Shown here one piece after another: positions 35,520-44,099 of a stretch of 64,000 nucleotides of DNA. The translations under genes and the position numbers were made by a program. Source of the DNA: JBFWVR01 sp050246635 (GTDB lineage Bacteria; Acidobacteriota; Vicinamibacteria; Vicinamibacterales; UBA2999); NCBI GenBank assembly GCA_050246635.1, contig JBFWVR010000018.1, positions 62,001 to 126,000 of the forward strand, read 5' to 3'. Numbering within the stretch: position 1 is the stretch's first letter; each line of letters opens with the position of its first letter. The notes below the pieces were generated by a model. That model saw only the letters and a list, made by a program, of their open reading frames with translations. It was not told where the DNA came from and searched no databases.

Positions 35520-35652
35520 AAGTTCGCCGCAACTCGCTCTCTCCCTGAGAGATACGTAATTTTGGATCGCCTGGGCCATACTCTTGGATTCCCGCGGGTC
35601 CAAGGCTCCGTGTGCCGGTAGAAGTCTCGATTTTGCAGTAGGTTAGGGACGA

Positions 35653-38631
35653 GTGGTGGACGAAACGCGTGGTATGGGGTTTGCTGTCGCCCACGCGCAA
35701 GGTTTTCGGCAGCTCATGTACGAAACAGCGGGAAGCGCGGCGTCACCAGCCCTCACGCACCAGAACTGGCGCGAGTGGTGGCGTACGGCGGTGCCCGTCA
35801 CGGTCGCGCTGGTGCTGCTCGCCCTCGGCACCATCAACGTCGTCCAGCGCGCGACGTCGGTCGACGTGGAGGACGGCGTCCTGTGGGCCGAGCGGACCGC
35901 CGGGGTCGTTGCGGCGGAGATTGCCGAGGGGACGGCTGCGGATCGCGCCGGCATCCGCGCCGGCGACGTGCTGCTGGCCATCGACGGCGCACCCGTCGAG
36001 CGTCGCGAGGACGTCCTCGCGCTCCAGCGCGGCGCGAACGCCGGCGAGCGCCACACCTACACGATCCTGCGGCTGGGCAACCGCGAGATCACCCAGGTCA
36101 CGCTGTCGCCCATCCCGCGTGGCGCCGGCGCGCTCTACTACGTGCTCGCGGCCGTGGGGATCTTCACGCTGCTCGTTGGCGTCGCGGTGCGGGTCCGCCG
36201 GCCCTTCGATCAGGCGACACTGCACTTCTTCTGGCTGTCGGTGGCCTTCTTCGGCGTCCTGACCTTCTCGTTCAACGGGCGCTTCGACCGGGTCGACTGG
36301 GTCTTCTACTGGGCGGACGAAGTGGCGATGCTGCTGCTGCCGCCGCTCTTCCTGCATTTCGCGCTCGTCTTCCCGGAACGTCCGCACTCCCACGGTTTCG
36401 CGGCGCGCATGGCCCGGTGGCTCCCGGCCGTCTACCTGCCGGCAGGGGTGCTGGCGTCCACCCGGATTCTCGGCCTGCTGCGCGCGGGCGCCGATCCGGA
36501 GTATTTCGTCCGGCTGATCGGCCTGCTCGACCGGCTCGAGGTGCTGTATCTCGCGTCGTTCCTGACCGGCGGGCTGGCGGTGCTGGTCCGCGCGCTGGGA
36601 CGCGTGCGTTCGGTGACCTCGCGGCGGCAGCTGCGCTGGATCGTCTGGGGGACGGCGCTCGGTGCGCTGCCGTTCGCGCTGGGATACGCGCTGCCGTGGG
36701 TGTTCGGCGGCACGCCGTCGCTGCCGATGCAGCTCTCGGCCATCCCGCTCGGCTTCGTCCCGCTCGCGTTCGCGTCGGCGATCGTGCGGTACCGCCTGAT
36801 GGATGTCGAGATCATCCTGAAGCGCCTGCTGGTGTACACCGCCGCGGTCGTGGCCATCGTCGCGATCTACGCGGTGATCCTGCAGACGTCTGGCGGGTAT
36901 TTCGTCCAGTCCGAGGACGAGCACCGCTGGATGATCGCGTTCCTGGCGACGGTGGTGGTGATCCTGCTGGCGCGGCCGGTCAAGGAGGCCGTGCAGGCCG
37001 GCATCGACCGCGCCTTCTATCGCGACCGGTACGACTACCGGCGCGCGCTCGTGGCGTTCGCGCGGGACCTGAACAGCGACCTCGACCTGGCACGCCTCTC
37101 CGACCGCCTGGTGACGCGGATTTCCGAGACGCTGGTGCCCGACCGGATGGCCTTCATGCTCGCGACCGACGCGCGGGAGTTCGAGGCCCTGGGCCAGCGC
37201 GGGTTCGGGCAGGCGCCGCCGCGGCTGGCCCTGGAGTCCGGCGTCGGCGGGCGCGTCGCCGCCGGCCATGCCGTGCGCCTGGACGACCCCCTGGCGGCCG
37301 GCCGCTTCACGGCCGAAGAGGTGGAGTTCTGGCGTGACGCCGGGCTCTACTACTTCGTGCCCTGCCTGGCCAACGGCGTGGCGGTCGCGGTGCTGGCCCT
37401 GGGGCGCCGCGCCAGCGGCGAGCCGCTCAACAGCGAGGACATGGGGCTGCTCACCGCGGTGGCGGGCCAGGCGGCCACCGCCATCGAGAACGGGCGGCTC
37501 TACCGGCAGCTGCACCTCAAGGCCGCCGAGCTCGATCGCCTTCGCACCTTCAACGAGAACATCCTCGAGTCGCTCGACGACGGCCTGCTGGTCGTCGGGC
37601 TCGACGATCGCGTCATCCGGTGGAACCGCGCCCTCGAGGCCCTCTACGGCGTGACGCGGGGCGAGGCGCTCGGCCTGCCGCTGGGGCGGCTGTTCTCGCC
37701 GGCCTTCGTCGAGGCGCTCTCCGCGGCGCGGCGCGAGTCGCCGCTCGGCGCCACCATCTTCCGGGTGACGATCGAGGCGCGGGGACCCAAGGCGGGCGAG
37801 ACGCTGCTCGTGAACGTGACCACGGCGCCGCTCCAGGCGTTTGGCGGGGCGGCCGCGCAGGCCGGCACGATCGTGATCCTGCAGAACGTGACCGAACGCG
37901 CGGCCCTCGAGGAGCAGCTCCGGATCACCGAGAAGATGGCGTCGCTCGGCCTGCTGGCGGCCGGCGTGGCGCACGAGGTGAACACGCCGCTCACCGGCAT
38001 CTCCAGTTATACGCAGATGCTGCTGGAGCAGGCGAGCCCCGACGACCCCCGGACGGCTCTGCTCGAGAAGATCGAGAAGCAGACCTTCCGCGCGGCCCGC
38101 ATCGTCAACGGCCTGCTGAACCTCTCGCGGCCGTCGACCGCCGAGGCGGCGGAGCGCTCCGAGGTCGACCTGAACACGGTCATCGGCGACGTGTTGTCGC
38201 TGCTCGAGCACCAGTTCGAGAAGGGGCGCGTCAAGATCCGGCGTGAGCTTGCGCCTGAGCCCGTGCGGCTCGAGGGGTTCGAGTTCAAGCTGCAGCAGGT
38301 GTTCCTCAACCTGTTCCTGAACGCGCGCGACGCCATGCCGAGTGGCGGCTGGCTGACCATCGCGACGCGGCGGCAGGAGGGGGACGCCGTCGTCGAGGTG
38401 TCCGACACCGGGGCGGGGATCCCGGCCGAGCATCTCGCCCGCATCTACGATCCGTTCTTCACCACCAAGGCCATCGGCCAGGGCACCGGGCTCGGGCTGT
38501 CGATCACGTACGGCATCGTGCACGAGCACGACGGCGTGATCCAGTGCGACAGCGCCCCCGGCCACGGCACCCGTTTCACCCTCCGGTTCCCGGCGGCCCC
38601 CGCCGTCGGCCAGCGGGCGGTCGTCAGGTAA
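35653..38631 (+). CDS. PDZ- and GAF/PAS-containing membrane sensor histidine kinase
   Basis: Large sensor kinase of 992 residues. Order: a membrane helix (about 45-68), a PDZ domain outside the membrane (about 80-155; ADRAGIRAGDVLLAIDGAPVERRED), seven or eight membrane helices (about 160-415, ending in YRLMDVEIILKRLLVYTAAVVAIVA), a GAF domain (about 470-615), a PAS domain (about 635-755), then HisKA with phospho-acceptor His774 (GVAHEVNTPLTGIS) and an HATPase domain (N, DTGAGIP, GTGLGLS boxes). The arrangement is like the PrsK and LiaS-type kinases with an added PDZ. GTG at 35653 is chosen; ATG at 35674 is possible. It forms an operon with the regulator 3 bases downstream. Confidence 0.88.
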   Translation: MVDETRGMGFAVAHAQGFRQLMYETAGSAASPALTHQNWREWWRTAVPVTVALVLLALGTINVVQRATSVDVEDGVLWAERTAGVVAAEIAEGTAADRAGIRAGDVLLAIDGAPVERREDVLALQRGANAGERHTYTILRLGNREITQVTLSPIPRGAGALYYVLAAVGIFTLLVGVAVRVRRPFDQATLHFFWLSVAFFGVLTFSFNGRFDRVDWVFYWADEVAMLLLPPLFLHFALVFPERPHSHGFAARMARWLPAVYLPAGVLASTRILGLLRAGADPEYFVRLIGLLDRLEVLYLASFLTGGLAVLVRALGRVRSVTSRRQLRWIVWGTALGALPFALGYALPWVFGGTPSLPMQLSAIPLGFVPLAFASAIVRYRLMDVEIILKRLLVYTAAVVAIVAIYAVILQTSGGYFVQSEDEHRWMIAFLATVVVILLARPVKEAVQAGIDRAFYRDRYDYRRALVAFARDLNSDLDLARLSDRLVTRISETLVPDRMAFMLATDAREFEALGQRGFGQAPPRLALESGVGGRVAAGHAVRLDDPLAAGRFTAEEVEFWRDAGLYYFVPCLANGVAVAVLALGRRASGEPLNSEDMGLLTAVAGQAATAIENGRLYRQLHLKAAELDRLRTFNENILESLDDGLLVVGLDDRVIRWNRALEALYGVTRGEALGLPLGRLFSPAFVEALSAARRESPLGATIFRVTIEARGPKAGETLLVNVTTAPLQAFGGAAAQAGTIVILQNVTERAALEEQLRITEKMASLGLLAAGVAHEVNTPLTGISSYTQMLLEQASPDDPRTALLEKIEKQTFRAARIVNGLLNLSRPSTAEAAERSEVDLNTVIGDVLSLLEHQFEKGRVKIRRELAPEPVRLEGFEFKLQQVFLNLFLNARDAMPSGGWLTIATRRQEGDAVVEVSDTGAGIPAEHLARIYDPFFTTKAIGQGTGLGLSITYGIVHEHDGVIQCDSAPGHGTRFTLRFPAAPAVGQRAVVR

Positions 38632-38634
38632 GTC

Positions 38635-40080
38635 ATGCGCCGCAACACATCGGTCCTCGTCATCGACGACGAGGAAATCATGCGTGAGATCCTCGAGACG
38701 CTCCTCACCCGCGAGGGCTACAGCGTGCGTCTCGCCTCGACCGGCCAGGAAGGCGTCGAGCTGGCGCGCACGCTGCCGTTCGACGCCGTCATCACCGACG
38801 TGATGATGCCCGGGCTGGACGGCCTCCAGGTCCTCGACGAGATCCACCGGCACGACGACGAGCTGCCGGTGATCATGATCACGGCCTACGCCTCGATGGA
38901 GAACGCCATCTCCGCGATGAAGCGCGGGGCGTTCGACTACATCACCAAGCCGTTCAAGAACGACGAGGTCCTGGTCGTCCTGCGCAATGCCGTCGAGCGC
39001 CGGCGGCTGATGGCCGAGAACGTCGCGCTGCGCCAGAACCTGCAGGCGCGGCACCACAAGTTCTCAGGCATCATCGGCAAGAGCTCCCGGATGCGACAGG
39101 TGTTCGACCTGATCATCCAGGCGGCGCCCAGCCGCTCCACGATCCTGATCACGGGCGAGAGCGGGACCGGCAAGGAGCTCGTCGCGCGCGCGATCCACAC
39201 CAACAGCGCGAGGGCCGACAAGTCCTTCGTCACCGTCAACTCCGGCAACCTGCCGCCGGACCTGCTCGAGTCCACCCTCTTCGGCCACGTCAAGGGCGCC
39301 TTCACCGGCGCGGTGTACCCCAAGAAGGGCCTGTTCGACCTGGCCGACAAGGGCAGCATCTTCTTCGACGAGATCGGCAACGTCCCGCTCGAGACGCAGG
39401 CCAAGCTGCTGCGCGTGATGCAGGAGCGCGAGTTCATGCGGCTCGGCGGCATGGAGACGATCAAGGTCGACGTCCGCATCATCGCCGCGACCAACGTCGA
39501 CCTGAAGCAGGAGATGGAGGAGGGCCGGTTCCGCGAGGACCTCTTCTACCGCCTCCACGTCATCAGCCTCCAGTTGCCGGCCCTGCGCGAGCGCAAGGAG
39601 GACATCCCGCTGCTCGTGCAGTTCTTCCTCGACAAGTATGGCGAGGAGAACGGCCGGACGAGCCTCGAGCTCGCGCCCGAGGCGCTCGATCTCCTGATGG
39701 AGTACGACTGGCCAGGCAACGTCCGCGAGCTCGAGAACGTCATCGAGCGGGCCGTCGTGCTGAGCCCCGGCCAGCGCATCGGCACCGAGCTGATTCCCGA
39801 GAACGTCCGCCGCTCGCCGAGCTACCAGACCCCGCAGGTCGTCATGCCGGCGGAGGGCGTGTCGCTCAAGGAGGTCACGGCGGCCTACGAGCGGCAGTGG
39901 ATCGAGTCGGCGCTCGAGGCCGCTGGCGGCGTCCAGAAGCGCGCGGCCGAGCTGCTGCACATCAAGCCGACGACGCTCAACGAGATGATCAAGCGCTACG
40001 ACATCCGTCCCCGGCGCAAGAAGGCCTCGGGGGAGAGCAGCAGCGACGAGCTCGAGACGATCGGCACCGAACGCGACTAG
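38635..40080 (+). CDS. Sigma-54-dependent response regulator, NtrC family
   Basis: Transcription activator of 481 residues and evident partner of the kinase at 35653. It has a receiver domain (about 5-120; acidic pocket DDE 11-13, phospho-acceptor Asp55 in VITDVMMPG, Lys in ITKPF), an AAA+ domain (about 145-380; Walker A GESGTGKE from 174, the sigma-54-contacting GAFTGA, Walker B GSIFFDEIGN, arginine-finger region FREDLFYRL) and a Fis-type helix-turn-helix (about 420-460; VQKRAAELLHIKPTTLNEMIKRY). Its targets must use RpoN promoters; I find no convincing TGGCAC-N5-TTGC site nearby. Confidence 0.95.
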   Translation: MRRNTSVLVIDDEEIMREILETLLTREGYSVRLASTGQEGVELARTLPFDAVITDVMMPGLDGLQVLDEIHRHDDELPVIMITAYASMENAISAMKRGAFDYITKPFKNDEVLVVLRNAVERRRLMAENVALRQNLQARHHKFSGIIGKSSRMRQVFDLIIQAAPSRSTILITGESGTGKELVARAIHTNSARADKSFVTVNSGNLPPDLLESTLFGHVKGAFTGAVYPKKGLFDLADKGSIFFDEIGNVPLETQAKLLRVMQEREFMRLGGMETIKVDVRIIAATNVDLKQEMEEGRFREDLFYRLHVISLQLPALRERKEDIPLLVQFFLDKYGEENGRTSLELAPEALDLLMEYDWPGNVRELENVIERAVVLSPGQRIGTELIPENVRRSPSYQTPQVVMPAEGVSLKEVTAAYERQWIESALEAAGGVQKRAAELLHIKPTTLNEMIKRYDIRPRRKKASGESSSDELETIGTERD

Positions 40081-40097
40081 AACCCATCCCATGAATG

Positions 40098-40129
40098 GGG
40101 GCGTCGCGCCGAGGGCGGCGAGGCGCCCC
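40098..40129 (+). terminator. GC-rich hairpin after the response regulator
   Basis: GGGGCG (40098-40103) and CGCCCC (40124-40129) pair, with further partial pairing inside. It lies 17 bases after the stop codon, without a T-run. A small CCCAT/ATGGG stem precedes it. Confidence 0.4.
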
Positions 40130-40172
40130 GTCCGTATTGACCGGGGCCCGCGCCCGGTGGCACGCTGCCGGC

Positions 40173-40538
40173 ATGCCTCGCACCCGGTTGCCGAAGACGG
40201 CTCCACATCCCTGGACGGTGGCTGGCAGCATGGCCGTCCGCGGCGCCACGCTGCTGCCGCTCGCGCTTGCCACGCTGGCCGCCGGCATGGCGCTCTACCA
40301 CTACGTCGAACAGCTGCCCTGGCCGGATGCCTTCCTGAACGCGGCCATGCTGCTCGGCGGCATGGGTCCCGTCGATCACGTCCAGACGGAGGCGGGCAAG
40401 TGGCTGGCCGGCGTCTACGCGCTCTTCGCCGGCCTGGTGTTCATCGTGGTCGCGGGGGTCATGCTCGGCCCGGTGGTGCACGCCGTGCTGCACCGGTTCC
40501 ACCTGGAAACGGGCAGCGACGGCGCCGCCGAGGAGTGA
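40173..40538 (+). CDS. Small two-helix membrane protein, distantly ion-channel-like
   Basis: A 121-residue membrane protein of unknown function. Two hydrophobic helices (about 28-48, LLPLALATLAAGMALYHYV, and about 83-108, GVYALFAGLVFIVVAGVMLG) flank a short amphipathic segment FLNAAMLLGGMGPVDHVQTEAGKWL. Helix, pore-like re-entrant segment and helix, with the GKWLAGVYALFAGLVF pattern, resemble the two-helix potassium channel (Ion_trans_2) fold, but the GYGD filter is replaced by GGMGPVD. The homology is an inference. The ATG at 40173 is chosen; the frame extends further upstream without features. Confidence 0.6.
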   Translation: MPRTRLPKTAPHPWTVAGSMAVRGATLLPLALATLAAGMALYHYVEQLPWPDAFLNAAMLLGGMGPVDHVQTEAGKWLAGVYALFAGLVFIVVAGVMLGPVVHAVLHRFHLETGSDGAAEE

Positions 40539-40548
40539 GGGGGCGGGT

Positions 40549-41832
40549 TCAGGCGCGGCCGCGCACGGCCGCGAACAGGCGCTCGTACTTCGCGAGGATC
40601 ACGTCCCACCGGTAGTTGCGGCGGACGTACTCGCGGCCATTGCGCCCCATGCGGCGGCGCAACCGGTCGTCGGCCAGCAGCAGCCGGGCGCACTCGATGA
40701 ACTCGTCGCGGTCGGCGTAGTAGAGGCCGGCGTTGCTGCGGTGGCAATGCTCGACCAGCACCTCGCTCCTCGCGTTGCAGAGCACCGGCGTGCCGACCGC
40801 CATCGCCTCCAGCGCGAGCAGCGACAGGCTCTCGAACGGCGACGGGATGACGACGATGGTGGCGGCCTCGAGGGCCTGGAGCCGCTCCCGCTCGGAGAGC
40901 AGGCCTGCGAAGCGCACCCACGGCACCTCGGGGAGCTGCATCAGCTTCACGCCCATCAGCACGAGCGCCGCCTCGCCGCCCTGCTCCTTGTAGCTCGTGA
41001 AGTACTCGACGAGCTCCTCGCAGCCCTTGCCCGCCTCGATGCGGCCGCCGTAGAGGAGGAAGTCGCCGCTCAGGCGGTGGCGGCGGCGGAACTCCGCCCC
41101 GCGCGCGCGGATGTGCGGGGCCAGGTCCTTCTCGCGGTCGTGCTCGAAGGCCCGCAGGTCCTCGCGCTCGAGCTCCTCCTGCCCGCCGCCCTGGCCCTCC
41201 TCGAGGCCCCGATCGCCCTGGAGCAGGTCCACCCCGCACCCCACGGTCTCCTCGGCGGTGGCGCGGATGTCGGGGAAGGCGGCCTTCAGGAACGTCTTCT
41301 CGACATCGGTGTTGTAGGCGATGGCCGCCGGTGCCGACAGCACGTCCCTGTAGAGGCCGAGGTGGATGGCCGGCTCGTCGTGCGCGGTGGGCACGAGGAT
41401 GCTGCGCTCCGGCGCGACCTCGAGACCGAGCACGGTCGGGGCGTACAGGTACGTGAAGAAGACCAGCGCGTCGTACTGCTGGTGGTGACGGCGCAGGTAC
41501 TCGATCAGGCCCGGGCTCACCGGCCCCTGCATCTCGAGCCACTTCCGCTCGTCCTCCCGCGAGTGCGGGTGGTGGAAGATCCAGTCCGAGTACTGGTTGA
41601 ACGCCTGGATGTCGCGGGTGCCGGTGACCGCGAAGCGCCGCACCGTCACGCCGCGGATGCGGTCCGTGCCCTCGGCATACTCGTTCTGCCAGGTGATGTA
41701 GTCGCGGGCGCAGGTCGTCAGCACCTCGACGTCGTGCTTGGTCGCGACCCGCTCCGCGACGAGCCGGCAGTGGTACTCCGAGCCGCCGAGAATCTCGGCG
41801 CCGTAGCGCTGGACGATGAATGCGATCTTCAT
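40549..41832 (-). CDS. Glycosyltransferase family 4 (type a, with insertion)
   Basis: Retaining sugar transferase of the GT-B fold, 427 residues. The N-terminal acceptor domain opens MKIAFIVQRYGAEILGGSEYHCRLVAERV, with LTTCARDYITWQNEYAEGTD. The C-terminal donor domain has YGGRIEAGKGCEELV and the family E-x7-E motif PSPFESLSLLALEAMAVGTPVL. It is a clear paralogue of the product at 44100, differing by an extra acidic, Gly/Glu-rich stretch (about 200-235; DLLQGDRGLEEGQGGGQEEL) between the two lobes. Sugar and acceptor unknown. Last gene of the leftward glycan operon, one base after the preceding gene. Confidence 0.88.
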   Translation of the reverse strand: MKIAFIVQRYGAEILGGSEYHCRLVAERVATKHDVEVLTTCARDYITWQNEYAEGTDRIRGVTVRRFAVTGTRDIQAFNQYSDWIFHHPHSREDERKWLEMQGPVSPGLIEYLRRHHQQYDALVFFTYLYAPTVLGLEVAPERSILVPTAHDEPAIHLGLYRDVLSAPAAIAYNTDVEKTFLKAAFPDIRATAEETVGCGVDLLQGDRGLEEGQGGGQEELEREDLRAFEHDREKDLAPHIRARGAEFRRRHRLSGDFLLYGGRIEAGKGCEELVEYFTSYKEQGGEAALVLMGVKLMQLPEVPWVRFAGLLSERERLQALEAATIVVIPSPFESLSLLALEAMAVGTPVLCNARSEVLVEHCHRSNAGLYYADRDEFIECARLLLADDRLRRRMGRNGREYVRRNYRWDVILAKYERLFAAVRGRA

Positions 41833-41833
41833 G

Positions 41834-42898
41834 TCAGTTGACCGTGGCCAGGAGGTGCTCGAGCTCCCGGCGGATGCGCCCGTCGCCGAAGTCGGCGAGG
41901 CGGGCCCGCTGGCCCTCGATGACCCTGGCGCGAACCGAGTCGTTGTAGGCGAGCTCGCCGAGCAGCTCGGCTGCCAGCTCGAGATCCTTCGGGTAGAACG
42001 AGATGCCGGCGCCGCCGAGCGTGTCCGGGACGGCCGCCTCGCCGTAGGCGAGGACGGGGACGTCCGCGGCCATTGCCTCGAGCAGCGGCACGCAGAAGCC
42101 CTCGTGCTCGGACAGCGAGATGTACACCCGGGCGGCGCGATAGTACGCCGCGAGGTCCTCGTCCGGCACCGGGCCGGTGAACACGAAGCGGTCGGCCGGC
42201 ATGCGGTACTCGTCGAGCAGCGCCCGGATCGTCGCGTAGTACCGGGGCACCGCGTCGGTCTTGCCGACGAAGATGAACCGGTACTGCGTGTCGACGTACC
42301 GCTTGTACTGCTCGGCCAGGCGGATGTGGTCCTCGATCCGCTTGTTGGGCGCGATGCGCCCGACGAAGAGGAAGTTGTGCAGGCCGTCCCCGAGCACGCG
42401 CTCGAGGGCCGGCCGGCGCGGCGAGGCCGTCACGCGGTCGGTGCTCACGGCAATCGGGAAGACGCCCGTGTCCGAGAAGCCGAGGGACTCGAGCTCCTGG
42501 CGGTTGTACTCCGAATCGCCGAGCGCGCGGTCGGTGCGGCCGGCCAGCGAGCGCAGGTGCTCTCGCCCGAGGGCGGCGAGGCGGAAGATGTTCGCGTCGT
42601 AGGGCGCGAAGAAATGCGCGGGCGTGACGTTGTGATACTGGAGCACGCGCCCGCGCGGGAGCCGCGCGAAGGCCTCGGTCATCGGCGACGCCAGCGCGAA
42701 GTGGAAGATCGTCACGTCGCCGGCCGCGGCGCGCGGATCCTCGTAGGGTTGCACGTCCCCGCGGAGGTCGTCGTCCATCGTCAGCGCGTAGATCTCGGAC
42801 GCGTGCCCGAGGGCACGGAGCAGGCCGCGCACCCGTCGCGCCGAGTCCCCGATCGCGTCGCCCCGATGTGCCGCTGGCACCCACTGGTTGACGATCAC
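41834..42898 (-). CDS. Glycosyltransferase family 4 (type b)
   Basis: GT-B fold sugar transferase, 354 residues. The N-terminal lobe contains VLQYHNVTPAHFFAPYD and TDRALGDSEYNRQELESLGF; the C-terminal lobe has FLFVGRIAPNKRIEDHIRLAEQYKRY and the E-x7-E motif SEHEGFCVPLLEAMAADVPVLAYG. These blocks match the upstream gene at 42895 closely, so the two are tandem paralogues. Its GTG start overlaps that gene's stop (GTGA). Confidence 0.9.
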   Translation of the reverse strand: MIVNQWVPAAHRGDAIGDSARRVRGLLRALGHASEIYALTMDDDLRGDVQPYEDPRAAAGDVTIFHFALASPMTEAFARLPRGRVLQYHNVTPAHFFAPYDANIFRLAALGREHLRSLAGRTDRALGDSEYNRQELESLGFSDTGVFPIAVSTDRVTASPRRPALERVLGDGLHNFLFVGRIAPNKRIEDHIRLAEQYKRYVDTQYRFIFVGKTDAVPRYYATIRALLDEYRMPADRFVFTGPVPDEDLAAYYRAARVYISLSEHEGFCVPLLEAMAADVPVLAYGEAAVPDTLGGAGISFYPKDLELAAELLGELAYNDSVRARVIEGQRARLADFGDGRIRRELEHLLATVN

Positions 42899-44097
42899 CG
42901 CGCGCCGGGCTCCTTCGGCAGCGCCTGGAAGGCGGCCGGGCGGTACTCGCGGATCTCGTCGAGCTCCCGCGCCGCGTTGACCTGATCCCAGAAGTCGAAC
43001 GCGATCGGGGGATGGGGCCGCCTGGGCGCCGACAGCGTGCGCTCCACGAACCCGAGCAGGGTGCCCGCGAAATCGCGCGCCAGCAGCCGGTCCAGCGCGG
43101 CGTCCTGCCCGTCCAGGATCCGCTCGCGCACGTCGCGGTCGGTCGCAACCCGGTCGATCAGGGCCGCCACGTGCAGCGGGTCCTTCGAAGCGTACAGCAC
43201 GCCGGCGCCGTCCATCGTGGCCGGCACGGCGGCGGCCGCGTAGGCCAGGACCGGCACGCCCATGTGGAACGCCTCGATCAGCGGGACGCAGAACCCCTCG
43301 TGCTCGCTCGCGCAGAGGAAGACGTCCGCGAGCCCGTAGTAGGCCGCCAGCTCCTCGTTCGGCACGTGACCCGCGAAGTACACGTCCGTGATCCGCCGGC
43401 TCGCGATGAACTGGTGCAGCATCGCGTGGTAGCGCTCGAACCCGCCGTACGATCCCACCAGAATGAGCCGCGACCGCGGGTTGAAGTGCCGCTTGTACGC
43501 CTCGTAGAAGCGGATGACGTCCTCGATGCGCTTGTTCGGGATCACCCGGCCGACGAACAGGATGTTCACCCAGTCGTCGTCGAACGCGCCGGCCTGCATG
43601 CCGTTCGGCGTCCCGTCGAGGTGCGTGAAGTCGGGCACGACCGGGAGCACGCCCGTCACCGGGAAGCCGAGGGCCTCGAGCTCCTGGCGGTTGTACTCGG
43701 AGTCACCGAGCCCGATGTCGCAGCGGCTGGCGTAGAACCCGAGCTCCCGCCGCCCCAGGAAGCACTGCTGGACGAGCACCTCGTGCACGTCGATGAAGTA
43801 CTGCGGCGGCGTGATGTTGTGGTACACGAGCGCCATCCGGTCCGGCAGCGCGTAGGCGATGCGCGACGCCCGCGATCCAATCGAGAAGTGGTGGATCAGC
43901 AGGTTGTCCGGATGGCTGGCGTCGGGCAGGTCGAGGTAGTCGACGGTCAGCTCCTCGAGGCGCGGGTCGGCCGTCTCGCAGAAGATCTCCGAGTCGTAGC
44001 CCGCGGCGCGCAGCACGCGCTGGATGCCCAGCACCTCGTGCCCGATCGCGTCGCCGTAGCCGAGCGTCGCCAGGACCTGGTGAACGGCCGGCGCCAT
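42895..44097 (-). CDS. Glycosyltransferase family 4 (type b)
   Basis: GT-B fold sugar transferase, 400 residues. It contains LVYHNITPPQYFIDVHEVLVQQCF, CDIGLGDSEYNRQELEALGFPVTG, ILFVGRVIPNKRIEDVIRFYEAYKRH and SEHEGFCVPLIEAFHMGVPVLAYA with the E-x7-E pair. It is longer than its paralogue at 41834 by a C-terminal extension of about 50 residues (APRRPHPPIAFDFWDQVNAA and following) that may contact another protein. The ATG lies 2 bases after the stop of the upstream glycosyltransferase, consistent with one polycistronic mRNA. Confidence 0.9.
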   Translation of the reverse strand: MAPAVHQVLATLGYGDAIGHEVLGIQRVLRAAGYDSEIFCETADPRLEELTVDYLDLPDASHPDNLLIHHFSIGSRASRIAYALPDRMALVYHNITPPQYFIDVHEVLVQQCFLGRRELGFYASRCDIGLGDSEYNRQELEALGFPVTGVLPVVPDFTHLDGTPNGMQAGAFDDDWVNILFVGRVIPNKRIEDVIRFYEAYKRHFNPRSRLILVGSYGGFERYHAMLHQFIASRRITDVYFAGHVPNEELAAYYGLADVFLCASEHEGFCVPLIEAFHMGVPVLAYAAAAVPATMDGAGVLYASKDPLHVAALIDRVATDRDVRERILDGQDAALDRLLARDFAGTLLGFVERTLSAPRRPHPPIAFDFWDQVNAARELDEIREYRPAAFQALPKEPGAR

Positions 44098-44099
44098 GG

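Noticed and set aside
35540..35575. CTGAGAGAT, as in the first box of TPP riboswitches
   Set aside because: The ACCC and GAACCTGAT boxes that must follow are absent and the neighbouring genes have no thiamine link.
35583..35604. CTTGGA-TT-CCCGCGGG-TCCAAG palindrome upstream of the sensor kinase, considered as an operator
   Set aside because: The two halves are slightly out of register and there is no second copy; it remains only a weak possibility.
31084..35700. A very long open frame on the minus strand across glgC and the exported protein and receptor genes
   Set aside because: It is antisense to well-supported genes, is rich in Arg, Ala and Gly as expected from the shadow of GC-rich codons, and matches no family. 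Many similar long antisense frames occur in the window.
40136..40172. TTGACC followed by TGGCACG considered as a sigma-70 or sigma-54 promoter for the small membrane protein
   Set aside because: No -10 box is found at the proper distance, and the sigma-54 GC element lacks the paired TTGC.
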